Below are positions 1 to 6,947 of a stretch of DNA of 16,659 nt, piece by piece. The first letter of the stretch is position 1; each line of letters begins with the position of its first letter. The notes beneath the pieces were generated by a model. The model was not told where the DNA came from, searched no databases, and saw only the letters and a list, made by a program, of their open reading frames with translations. The DNA comes from JADHUC01 sp964617665 (lineage in GTDB: Bacteria > Planctomycetota > Planctomycetia > Pirellulales > Pirellulaceae): assembly GCA_964617665.1 (NCBI GenBank), contig CAZUAH010000297.1:1-16659 (forward strand), written 5' to 3'. Made by a program: the position numbers and the translations under genes.

Positions 1-338
1 ACTGGACGCTGGAAGATGGATCGGAAACGATTGACGAATCACTGGCCGCCTTTCAGCAATCCAATGATTTTGAAGCGAGCAAACGCCACTATCCGCCGGG
101 TTGGGCCGCCAACGACTTGATTGCTGACGCGAGATTCGTTCGGATCAGCGCCGATTGGCGGCTTCCGTTGGACGCGCGTCTCCGCCGCGACAGTCCCGCC
201 GTTGACGCCGGCATCGAATTGGAGGACGGTTGGCCCGACACGATGCGAGAGTCGGATACTGGACGACCAGACGTTGGTGCGCTCCCGCTCGGCGTTGACC
301 AATTCGACGTCGGCCCCACATCTGCACCGAGGCGTTAG
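1..338 (+). CDS. C-terminal end of a beta-helix / choice-of-anchor type secreted protein (partial)
   Basis: The frame is open from position 3 to the TAG at 336-338, so this is the 3' end of a gene that starts before the window; 111 residues are visible. The tail carries DSPAVDAGI followed about 26 residues later by RPDVGALPLG. This pairing is typical of the last turn of secreted right-handed parallel beta-helix (pectate-lyase-like, choice-of-anchor Q) proteins, which often end in SPAIDAG...D.GA. Such proteins bind or cleave polysaccharides outside the cell or in the periplasm. The upstream catalytic or repeat part is not in the window, so neither activity nor substrate can be given. The next gene starts 211 bp downstream on the same strand. 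Family assignment is fairly good from the tail motif; function is unknown. Confidence 0.6.
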   Translation, partial: WTLEDGSETIDESLAAFQQSNDFEASKRHYPPGWAANDLIADARFVRISADWRLPLDARLRRDSPAVDAGIELEDGWPDTMRESDTGRPDVGALPLGVDQFDVGPTSAPRR

Positions 339-549
339 GAGCGTGGGGTGCGATTCCGACGCGCCCTGATATCAACTTCCACTTCGCTCGATCGTGGTAG
401 AGCTGGTATAGCGATCATCTCAAGTGATTTCGGATCGCCGGAAGCATTGCGAGGCGACTGCCAGTCAGCGAGAATGTGAAGATTGCGAAAGCTGTAGTTC
501 GCATCGTCGAGACGCGCAACATGTCCATTGACAGGAAGGGAAACAAACC

Positions 550-1320
550 ATGGTCCACAGATCCGTTGTCAAAGTGCTCCTGGCTGGAGTCGTCTGTTTA
601 CTGCTGCCAGTAACAGTCCAGGCTGCCGAGGGAGAAGCAGAACCAAAGGCTGGCCAGAAGACCAAGGTGGTCATTCTGGTTGGCGGTCACGGCTATGACC
701 AGCGTGGGTTTGAAGAACTATGGAGCAGCTTCGACGATATCGCGTCCGAGGTCTGGAAAGGCGGCCCGTACACGGTCTTCGACGACATCAGCGATTTCGG
801 CTACGACGTGATCGTCATGTACAACCTTACCAGTGGCATCACCGATACTCAAAAACAGAACTTCCTCAAGTTGCTCGACAAGGGTGTCGGCCTCGTGGTT
901 TGGCATCACGCATTGGCCAATTGTCAAGGTTGGCCGGAGTTCGAGAAGATCGCCGGCGGCAAGTTCTGGCTCGCACCGGGCGAGCGAAACGGCGTCCAGG
1001 TCCCACGAAGCGGGACGGGTTTTGGAAAGGTGAAGATTCACATCGAAGATCCCAACCACGCCATCACGAAAGGCATGGCCGACTTCGTGATCGAAGACGA
1101 ACCGTACAACGCTCAGACCTTTTGCGACGGCATCCATGTTTTGGTCACCGGTGACCATCCGCGCAGCGACAAACAGATCGCGTGGGTTCACAAGTATGGC
1201 AAGGCTCGAGTCTTCGGCTACCAAAGCGGTCATGACGCCAGAGCATGGAAAAACGAGAGTTTTCGGAGACTGATGGCTCAAGGCATCCGCTGGGTCGCCG
1301 GACGCCTTTCAGGAGAATAG
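550..1320 (+). CDS. Secreted ThuA-domain protein
   Basis: 256 residues. Residues 1-25 form a signal peptide (MVHRS, a hydrophobic core, then VQAAEG). The rest matches the ThuA family (trehalose-utilisation type, a class I glutamine-amidotransferase-like fold). LVGGHGYD is at 43-50, the nucleotide-sugar-like fold core YDVIVMYN at 85-92, and the signature GVGLVVWHHALANCQGWPEF at 112-131. The C-terminal GHDARAWKNESFRRLMAQGI is at 227-246 and is typical of the family. ThuA proteins have the amidotransferase fold without its catalytic triad; their role is linked to sugar metabolism, often of 3-keto-sugars, but the reaction is unsettled. The start is supported by AGGAAGGG at 533-540, nine bases before the ATG. 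The TIM-barrel gene begins 28 bp downstream, so the two are probably co-transcribed. Planctomycetes carry many secreted ThuA paralogues. The family is clear; the substrate is not. Confidence 0.9.
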   Translation: MVHRSVVKVLLAGVVCLLLPVTVQAAEGEAEPKAGQKTKVVILVGGHGYDQRGFEELWSSFDDIASEVWKGGPYTVFDDISDFGYDVIVMYNLTSGITDTQKQNFLKLLDKGVGLVVWHHALANCQGWPEFEKIAGGKFWLAPGERNGVQVPRSGTGFGKVKIHIEDPNHAITKGMADFVIEDEPYNAQTFCDGIHVLVTGDHPRSDKQIAWVHKYGKARVFGYQSGHDARAWKNESFRRLMAQGIRWVAGRLSGE

Positions 1321-1337
1321 CCTCGCCGATGCGCGCC

Positions 1338-1342
1338 GGAGG
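1338..1342 (+). promoter_or_regulatory. Shine-Dalgarno site fixing the start at 1349
   Basis: GGAGG lies directly against an ATG at 1343 but six bases before an in-frame ATG at 1349. The second spacing is workable and the first is not, so translation of the TIM-barrel protein most likely starts at 1349. Confidence 0.7.
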
Positions 1343-1348
1343 ATGACA

Positions 1349-2989
1349 ATGAAGAGCGAAAAACGCCTGAGTCTGGCGACCTTGGTGGCTGCTGTGATCG
1401 CGTTAGGCCAGGCGACGGTGGAGTTCGCAGACGCAGCATCGCCTGAAGCATCGAAGCGCGGACTCGGACCAATTGTCAATCTGGCGGCGGACGGGGTGGT
1501 CGGTTGCTTGGTACCACCGTTCAGCATCGACGGCACGCATTCGGCCGAGGAGATCACCGAGGCCTATCGCAAGATGGTCGACTACTACGCCGAAGCAGAT
1601 GTGCCGTATCTGTTTCTGAACGTCTGTTACATGCGAGCCGCGTGCCCCAGTGAGGTGTGGGACACGTATTGGGACGTCGATGATCCGGACACCAACGTCA
1701 CGGGCTGGCCGCGGGGACACTGGTTGGTGCACAAGAAAGGAGTCGATCCGTTTGCGGTGTGCGTGACGCGTTGCCGCGAACGTGGCGTGTCGCCTTGGAT
1801 GTCCATGCGCATGAACGACACGCACTACATCGACGACGCGAACAAGACCAGTAAGCTCTGGCAGCAGCACCCGGAACTGCGCCGAGCCGAGCGCAGCGGC
1901 TACGACTTTGCACACAAGCAAGTGCGCGACCACTACCTCGCCTTGGTCGCGGAGCTGATGGACCGATACGACTGCGACGGCATCGAGTTGGACTGGATGC
2001 GATTTCCCCAGCATTTCAAGTCAGGCCAGGAGCAACAAGGCCGCGAGCACCTGAACGACTTTATGCGACGCGCTCGCCAGCTTGCCCAACAGGTCGCAGC
2101 CAAACGCGGGCATCCGGTCAAAATCGCCGCCCGCATTCCCGCGGTTCCTGAGTTTGCTCAGGGGCTAGGCATGGACGGTGTCGCTTGGGCTCGCGAAGGC
2201 TGGGTCGACGTTTTGATCCTGGCCTCAGTGTGGCGACCTTCCGACACGGCCATCCCCATCGAGCGCTGGCGAGAGTTGATCGGTCCGGATGCCGACAAGG
2301 TCCTGCTGGCCGCCGGAACAGATCTATGGCTGCAAGGCACTCCGGGCGGCCGACTGATGTCCGACGATGTGGAAACGCAACGCGGATTCACAACCGCCAT
2401 GCTCGATCGCGGAGCCGACTTGGTCTATCTGTTCAATCATTTCAACGCCTCGGACTTTGGCCATACTCGGAAGGAGCCCGACGGCAGCACCGCTAGATGG
2501 AACGAACACGCAGACTTGCTCAAGATCGCTGGCCGTCTGCAGCCCGCACTCGAAGGCCCACGCCGGCACGTGCTTACCTTCCACGACCCGCCGGCACCCA
2601 ACCAGCCCAATCCCAAGCAACTGCCCGCCAACATAACGCAGGGCAAATCCGCTCAGTTCCGCCTCTACACAGGCCCCAAACCGACCAACGGGCGAGTGGT
2701 CGTCCGTGTTGGCCTGGACAATTTTCCCGGAGTGGCAGAAGCCAAGTTGGCCGTCCGTCTGAACGGCACCGAATGCAAGCCGATCGAAGACGTGGCCAAG
2801 CCGGATACCCACAAATCCTACGCACACGATCCCCACCGCGTATTCCACGTGGCAGATCTGGCCCAGCGAATGACGCAGTTCGAGGCGCCGTACGACGCAA
2901 TGCAGCGCGGATACAACGAAGTCGACGTACGCGTTACCGCCGGCAGCGACCAGAAAGCGATCTGGCTGGAGGTTTACGTCGAGCCGTGA
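1349..2989 (+). CDS. Secreted TIM-barrel glycoside-hydrolase-like protein (GHL10/DUF187-like)
   Basis: 546 residues from the ATG at 1349. Residues 1-29 look like a signal peptide (MKSEKRLSLATLVAAVIALG, ending near FADAAS). The middle (about 35-390) has the layout of glycosidase-like TIM barrels of the GHL10/DUF187 kind. PYLFLNVCYMRA is at 86-97, PWMSMRMNDTHYID at 149-162, and the strand motif CDGIELDWMRFP at 209-220. That strand motif carries an acidic pair, E213 and D215, where such enzymes keep catalytic or substrate-binding acids. A later strand is WVDVLILASVWRP. From about 400 a proline-rich linker leads to a C-terminal beta-sandwich-like region. It probably acts on polysaccharide in the periplasm or outside the cell. 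The gene follows the ThuA gene by 28 bp, which suggests a shared transcript. The fold assignment is moderately good; glycosidase activity is inferred and a substrate cannot be named. Confidence 0.7.
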   Translation: MKSEKRLSLATLVAAVIALGQATVEFADAASPEASKRGLGPIVNLAADGVVGCLVPPFSIDGTHSAEEITEAYRKMVDYYAEADVPYLFLNVCYMRAACPSEVWDTYWDVDDPDTNVTGWPRGHWLVHKKGVDPFAVCVTRCRERGVSPWMSMRMNDTHYIDDANKTSKLWQQHPELRRAERSGYDFAHKQVRDHYLALVAELMDRYDCDGIELDWMRFPQHFKSGQEQQGREHLNDFMRRARQLAQQVAAKRGHPVKIAARIPAVPEFAQGLGMDGVAWAREGWVDVLILASVWRPSDTAIPIERWRELIGPDADKVLLAAGTDLWLQGTPGGRLMSDDVETQRGFTTAMLDRGADLVYLFNHFNASDFGHTRKEPDGSTARWNEHADLLKIAGRLQPALEGPRRHVLTFHDPPAPNQPNPKQLPANITQGKSAQFRLYTGPKPTNGRVVVRVGLDNFPGVAEAKLAVRLNGTECKPIEDVAKPDTHKSYAHDPHRVFHVADLAQRMTQFEAPYDAMQRGYNEVDVRVTAGSDQKAIWLEVYVEP

Positions 2990-3114
2990 GGCTTTCTCCG
3001 ATCTCCGGCGTGTTCTTCTCGACTATTCTGGGCAGCTCGAATAAGACAAAGTTGGCAATCGTCGGGAGCGCAAATTAAGCTGGAGGCTACAGCAGTTCGC
3101 TTGTGTCACATGCG

Positions 3115-3120
3115 AGGAGG
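3115..3120 (+). promoter_or_regulatory. Shine-Dalgarno site fixing the GTG start at 3128
   Basis: AGGAGG sits seven bases before GTG at 3128. The in-frame TTG at 3101 and ATG at 3110 lie upstream of, and so would span, this site and have no comparable sequence in front. The product starting at 3128 also begins directly with a clean signal peptide. Confidence 0.7.
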
Positions 3121-3127
3121 AACATCG

Positions 3128-4609
3128 GTGATCGGTTGGCGTTTTCTCGCGTCGGTTTGTCTGGGCATCGCTTTGCCGATGACCACACTGGCCGATGACC
3201 GCCTTTCCGCGGGTGACTGGCCACAGTTTCGCGGAAGGTACGCGGTTGGGGTGGCAGACGGCCAGAATCCTCCTGTGTCTTGGGATGTCGAGTCCGGCGA
3301 CAATATCCTATGGAAGACAACGATTCCCGGACTTGGACATGCCAGCCCGGTGATATCAGGAGACTGCGTGTTCGTTGTCACTGCGGTTGGCAGCGATCCG
3401 GATCCTCGGCTACGCGTTGGGCTATACGGCGACATCGCACCGGTGGAAGACGAGGACACCCAATCCTGGCAGCTCTATTGCCTCTCCAAGCACGACGGCA
3501 GGATTCTCTGGAAAAGAGCGTTGCACGAAGGTGTGCCCAAGATCAAGCGTCACACCAAGGCGACACACGCCAACTCGACCCCGGCGACGGATGGCGTCCA
3601 TGTAGTCGTCTTTCTGGGCTCGGAAGGCTTGTACTGCTACGACATGCGTGGGAGTCTTTTGTGGAAGAAAGACCTTGGCGTGCTCGATTCCGGTTTCTAC
3701 GTCGCTCCAGATGCTCAGTGGGGATTTGGCAGTTCGCCGATCATCTTTGACGGCATGGTGATCGTTCAGTGCGACGTGCAGAAGGATTCGTTTGTCGCGG
3801 CATTCAACGTCAGCGATGGCCGGGAGTTATGGCGGGCTCCGCGACAGGATGTGCCGACGTGGAGTACGCCGACGATCTCCGAAGGTGGCGACCGTACGGA
3901 ACTGATTGTCAATGGATACAAACATGCTGGTGGTTATGATCCGTGGAGCGGCAAGGAGTTATGGAGACTGGGCCGCGGCGGGGATATTCCAGTGCCCACG
4001 CCGATCGTGGCACACGGTTTGATTTTCCTGAGCAGCGCACACGGTCGAAGCAAGCCATTGCGCGCGATCCGCCTCGGCGCGACCGGCGACGTGACGCCGG
4101 CCGACAACGATGAATTCGGAGATCACATCGCGTGGTACAACGAACGAGACGGCATCTATATGCAGACACCGATTGTATACGGCGAATATCTTTACGCCTG
4201 CAAGGGCAACGGGGTACTGAGCTGTTACGAGGCACGGACGGGAGAACGTCTCTACCGCGAGCGGCTCGGTCAAGGAAGCACTGGCTTCACTGCGTCACCC
4301 GTTGCAGCCGACGGCCGGTTGTACTTCACCAGCGAGGAGGGTGACGTATACGTCGTCAAAGCCGGCCCGACATTCGAGATGCTGGCGACGAACCGAATGG
4401 ACGAGATCTGCATGGCGACCCCAGCCGTCTCGAATGGCCTGCTGATCGTCCGAGCAAAGAGTCACGTTTATGGCATCGGTGAACCGATCAGTCCGGACAT
4501 TGCGCCGACCGAGAAGCCACGCCGTACGCTCTGCAGGATCCGTCACAGCCGAACGAGTTGTGGGCGCAAACTGTTGGGGCGAATACGGTGCCTGCTTCGC
4601 CGCCACTGA
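3128..4609 (+). CDS. Secreted PQQ-like beta-propeller repeat protein; C-terminal tail possibly frameshifted
   Basis: 493 residues from the GTG at 3128. Residues 1-22 are a signal peptide ending TLA, followed by DWPQFRGRYAVGVADG, the usual opening of planctomycete PQQ-like propeller proteins. The body has repeated propeller blades: a strand pair and then a G-x-L/I-x-W turn, as in HDGRILWKRAL, RGSLLWKKDLG, DGRELWRAPR and SGKELWRLGRG, with STPATDGVHVVVF- and ASPVAADGRLYFT-type blade openings. These proteins are usually non-enzymatic periplasmic scaffolds or binding proteins; true PQQ binding is not implied. The fold ends near HVYGIGEP (about residue 458). After that the visible frame gives a Cys/Arg-rich tail (TLCRIRHSRTSCGRKLLGRI) that looks like out-of-frame translation, while the -1 frame reads LQDPSQPNELWAQTVGA and stays open to 4683. 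The propeller call is firm; the true C-terminus is uncertain. Confidence 0.88.
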   Translation: MIGWRFLASVCLGIALPMTTLADDRLSAGDWPQFRGRYAVGVADGQNPPVSWDVESGDNILWKTTIPGLGHASPVISGDCVFVVTAVGSDPDPRLRVGLYGDIAPVEDEDTQSWQLYCLSKHDGRILWKRALHEGVPKIKRHTKATHANSTPATDGVHVVVFLGSEGLYCYDMRGSLLWKKDLGVLDSGFYVAPDAQWGFGSSPIIFDGMVIVQCDVQKDSFVAAFNVSDGRELWRAPRQDVPTWSTPTISEGGDRTELIVNGYKHAGGYDPWSGKELWRLGRGGDIPVPTPIVAHGLIFLSSAHGRSKPLRAIRLGATGDVTPADNDEFGDHIAWYNERDGIYMQTPIVYGEYLYACKGNGVLSCYEARTGERLYRERLGQGSTGFTASPVAADGRLYFTSEEGDVYVVKAGPTFEMLATNRMDEICMATPAVSNGLLIVRAKSHVYGIGEPISPDIAPTEKPRRTLCRIRHSRTSCGRKLLGRIRCLLRRH

Positions 4610-4615
4610 GCTCCC

Positions 4616-4681
4616 ATGATTTTGCCCACCAATCATTTTGCCCGGAGAAGAGCAGGCAGAATCATGTGGGGGCAAAATCAT
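4616..4681. repeat. Two-unit palindromic intergenic repeat, possible bidirectional terminator
   Basis: ATGATTTTGCCC (4616-4627) is the exact reverse complement of GGGCAAAATCAT (4670-4681). Each arm holds a second, related copy inside it: ATCATTTTGCCC at 4632-4643 and GGCAGAATCAT at 4655-4665. The element sits between two convergent genes, where a hairpin could end transcription from both sides. It has no U-tract, so the terminator role is inferred. From memory, similar ATGATTTTGCC-type palindromes recur between genes in planctomycetes, which would make it an interspersed repeat; no search was run. Confidence 0.65.
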
Positions 4682-4710
4682 AAGACCAATAGCAGATCCT
4701 TAGAGAGAAC

Positions 4711-6522
4711 TCACTCCTTCCCCACGGTTTCTTCCTCCCGGACAAGTACTTCCGGGTTTTCCACCCACATGACAAAGTAGGGCTGCTTGGCTTTGCGCTC
4801 TTGCAGGTAGATCAAGAACGGTTGGTCGAACACGAATCGCCGCGGCTGTGGCGGGGGCTCGTCGCCATTGAGGAGTACCGACCGAGCCTCTGCTTCGAGA
4901 ATGGCACCTGATTCGTCCAATTGAAAGCGTATCAGTTGCGTGGCGGCATCAATTTCCAGAGTGGCAAATCCCGGATTCAACAGTGACTGCCCCACCAGTT
5001 CTGTATACTCGCGTTCGACGAACAGGGAGATCACGGGAACGGTCAGTGGCTCTTCATAATCCAGCCGCTTCTCGACGTCGCGCCCCATCGGTTGACGAAT
5101 TCGCCTTCTGGCCAACGTCAGGGCCTGCGCGAGGGTCTCAGACCGCGGGAATTTGGCCAGCACGATGTCATCCTTGCGGCTCATTAGTTGAACAATGAAA
5201 TCATCATCACTGACGTAATCCAACACGGTGACTTGCGCCCGCAAGCACTTCTCGCGGGGAGCATGACTGGCGAAATCCTCGATTCCAAAACCGGCGACTG
5301 CGGCTTCCGTATCTACCGCGCGAAATCGCATCGGCTGCTTCAGACGGTCGAAATCCACTACGAACGGAAGTCGTTTCTGCAGGTAGGCGTACGCCACGAT
5401 CGCAGCCTTCTCCTTGCGTGGCACGAGCCTTGGCTTCACTGATGGAAACCTCTCTGCCATCTGCGACCGGATTCGCTCCAGGATGCCGTCCGATACAAAG
5501 CCGGCCAACGCCACGTAGGCACGCTCGTCAAGGCTTTCCCGTGGAAATGGCTGATTGTTCAGTTGACGAGCCAGGTCCTGTGCTCCCGACAACTCAATGG
5601 GCGCCTCGACGACATCGTCCCGCAACCGATCCCAGGCAATCTGAAAGGCGGCGCAATAGACGAGATTGCGGCCGGCAACGATGGCCGAGTTAAGATGGGG
5701 CACCACATCCGTTCGCGCCAGTTCGCTCGCGGGCCGAGGTACGGTTTGGATTTCTTGCGTGTCGGCAACTGGCAAGTCCCATGGCACACCTGGGAAGGGA
5801 AGCCCTCCAGCTGGAGTACATAATCGCCCTACAATTTCCACATCCGTCGTCCTGGTGATGTGTACGACGCTTCCATCCACCATGAGTATCGGCATACCCT
5901 CGGCGTGCTGTTGCCAAAGACGCGACTTGGATTGGTAACTTCCGCTTTTCAGGTCCTCGTGACTCAGATCGCGCGGTTCGAGCCATTTGATACCGGCGTC
6001 CACGGTCTCGACCAGCTGAAGCGTGTTGCTGGTTCCGTCAGTGATGTGAGAGTAGCTGACTGCGCAGTGCTCGGGCCAGACCGTTTGCGGCCCGACGATG
6101 GCGACATAGTTCGTGGTTCCCGCGGGGCGTTTCTTGTCTGCAGGGCAGCCGTACACGGCCGGCATTTGTTTCAGTAGTTTGCGGTTGTGCGCGCTGTCCC
6201 ACGGTTCGTCGAACCGGTATTGCCTGTACAGCTCGGAGTGCCCCAGAAAGGGCAGCAACAATACGCGCCAACTGTGCATACGTTTTCCCTGATCGTTCAC
6301 CACGTACGCTGGCGGGAAGGAGCGGTAGCGGTCGTGGTACTGATGCAGGGCGGCGCCGATTCGCTTCAGATTGTCTTCGCACGCCCTTGTTTTCCTGTCA
6401 GCGGCTTCGATTCGATACAAGACGATGAAGACGACAAGACAGATGGCGACCCCTATCGACAGCATCGCGTATTTCAACAACCGATCCGAAAACGCGGCGT
6501 TCTTTGAGCGTGGTGCATTCAT
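4711..6522 (-). CDS. Membrane-anchored DUF1559 protein with a C-terminal serpin-like domain
   Basis: 603 residues from the ATG at 6522, about twice the usual DUF1559 length. Residues 15-37 are a membrane anchor (LLKYAMLSIGVAICLVVFIV). Residues 46-245 are DUF1559 (SBP_bac_10), a planctomycete pilin-like family: NLKRIGAALHQYHDRYRSFP, ITDGTSNT at 160-167, and the H-x9-DG motif H206...D216-G217. The classical pilin leader is absent. Residues about 275-595 read as a divergent serpin. AYLQKRLPFVVDF resembles the strand-3A region (NAIYFKGKW...F in serpins). LDESGAILEAEA at 535-546 matches the hinge (DE-x-GTEAAAA), and FVFDQPFLIYLQERKAKQPY at 563-582 followed by VENP at 587-590 matches the conserved serpin C-terminus. 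Hinge positions that are small in inhibitory serpins are L, E and E here, so protease inhibition is doubtful. DUF1559 is certain; the serpin-like fold is a strong inference from pattern. Confidence 0.85.
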   Translation of the reverse strand: MNAPRSKNAAFSDRLLKYAMLSIGVAICLVVFIVLYRIEAADRKTRACEDNLKRIGAALHQYHDRYRSFPPAYVVNDQGKRMHSWRVLLLPFLGHSELYRQYRFDEPWDSAHNRKLLKQMPAVYGCPADKKRPAGTTNYVAIVGPQTVWPEHCAVSYSHITDGTSNTLQLVETVDAGIKWLEPRDLSHEDLKSGSYQSKSRLWQQHAEGMPILMVDGSVVHITRTTDVEIVGRLCTPAGGLPFPGVPWDLPVADTQEIQTVPRPASELARTDVVPHLNSAIVAGRNLVYCAAFQIAWDRLRDDVVEAPIELSGAQDLARQLNNQPFPRESLDERAYVALAGFVSDGILERIRSQMAERFPSVKPRLVPRKEKAAIVAYAYLQKRLPFVVDFDRLKQPMRFRAVDTEAAVAGFGIEDFASHAPREKCLRAQVTVLDYVSDDDFIVQLMSRKDDIVLAKFPRSETLAQALTLARRRIRQPMGRDVEKRLDYEEPLTVPVISLFVEREYTELVGQSLLNPGFATLEIDAATQLIRFQLDESGAILEAEARSVLLNGDEPPPQPRRFVFDQPFLIYLQERKAKQPYFVMWVENPEVLVREEETVGKE

Positions 6523-6529
6523 CGCTGTA

Positions 6530-6534
6530 TCCTC
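6530..6534 (-). promoter_or_regulatory. Shine-Dalgarno site fixing the start at 6522
   Basis: On the minus strand GAGGA lies seven bases before the ATG at 6522. An in-frame ATG at 6564 would add 14 residues, but no purine-rich site stands at a proper distance before it, and the extension is not hydrophobic or signal-like. Confidence 0.6.
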
Positions 6535-6632
6535 GACAGAACAGATTTCGAACACGAGATCCATTCACTCTGATTGCGAAAACGCTCTGCGCGGGTCTCT
6601 GACCGCACCGTCGCTCGTCACGGGGATGCGGC

Positions 6633-6791
6633 GGAGACCTCCGGTCGGCAGTTTCGGCTCGGTACGGCGACCCGCCACAACCCGATTAGGAGTGGCGTAG
6701 ACCCCATNNNNNNNNNNGGTTTGGGGGGGAGACCGCGGGGGGGCTGTTGTGGCGGGGGCGGGAGACCGGCAACAACCCGATTCGCAGTGCC
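6633..6791. repeat. Degenerate 64-nt direct repeat, two copies flanking the gap, each with a hairpin
   Basis: Copy 1 is at 6633-6696 and copy 2 at 6728-6791, identical at 46 of 64 positions by hand alignment without gaps. Both open with GGAGACC and share ACAACCCGATT (6677-6687 and 6772-6782). Each copy ends in a stem-loop with a 13-nt loop AACCCGATT(A/C)G(G/C)A. The stem is GCCAC/GTGGC in copy 1 (6674-6678, 6692-6696) and GGC-A-AC/GTGCC in copy 2 (6768-6773, 6787-6791, one A bulged). CCCGCCACAAC at 6671-6681 is also the exact reverse complement of GTTGTGGCGGG at 6746-6756. True copy number is unknown because the gap lies between the copies. Confidence 0.65.
6708..6717. other. Assembly gap (10 Ns)
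   Basis: Ten unknown bases, a common placeholder length for a scaffold join, so the real distance is not known. The gap falls between two copies of a GC-rich repeat and next to seven-G runs (6723-6729 and 6737-6743), which probably caused the break. Confidence 0.97.
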
Positions 6792-6937
6792 TTCGAGCCA
6801 TTATCCCCGGCAACGCGAGTTAGTGGAAGCAGAGGCCAGTGCGGCCGATTGATGAAAACGTCCTTCTTTCTCCGTCGCCTTGTTGATGGCGTCAGATCGT
6901 CTGGTAGGCTTTCTCTATTGCTTTTGTCTATTTGGAT

Positions 6938-6943
6938 GGAGGG
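6938..6943 (+). promoter_or_regulatory. Shine-Dalgarno site fixing the start at 6948
   Basis: GGAGGG ends four bases before the ATG at 6948. An in-frame ATG at 6936 overlaps this site, and longer upstream frames run into the G-rich repeat next to the gap. The protein from 6948 starts directly with a signal peptide. Confidence 0.75.
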
Positions 6944-6947
6944 AACA

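Larger units (their letters stand above)
6523..6947. other. Divergent intergenic region with gap and repeats
   Basis: These 425 bp lie between the divergent starts of the DUF1559 and C69 peptidase genes and must hold both promoters. No convincing -35/-10 pair could be picked out on either strand. The region contains an assembly gap, two copies of a degenerate 64-nt repeat and two runs of seven Gs. Open frames across it give repetitive Arg/Gly-rich peptides (RPATTR on both sides of the gap), so no gene is called here. Confidence 0.8.

Noticed and set aside
6633..6791. Possible CRISPR array or integron attC site at the gap
   Set aside because: Only two diverged copies are seen, there are no spacers of uniform length and no cas genes or integrase, and the copies differ along their length. 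A structured tandem repeat explains the data better.
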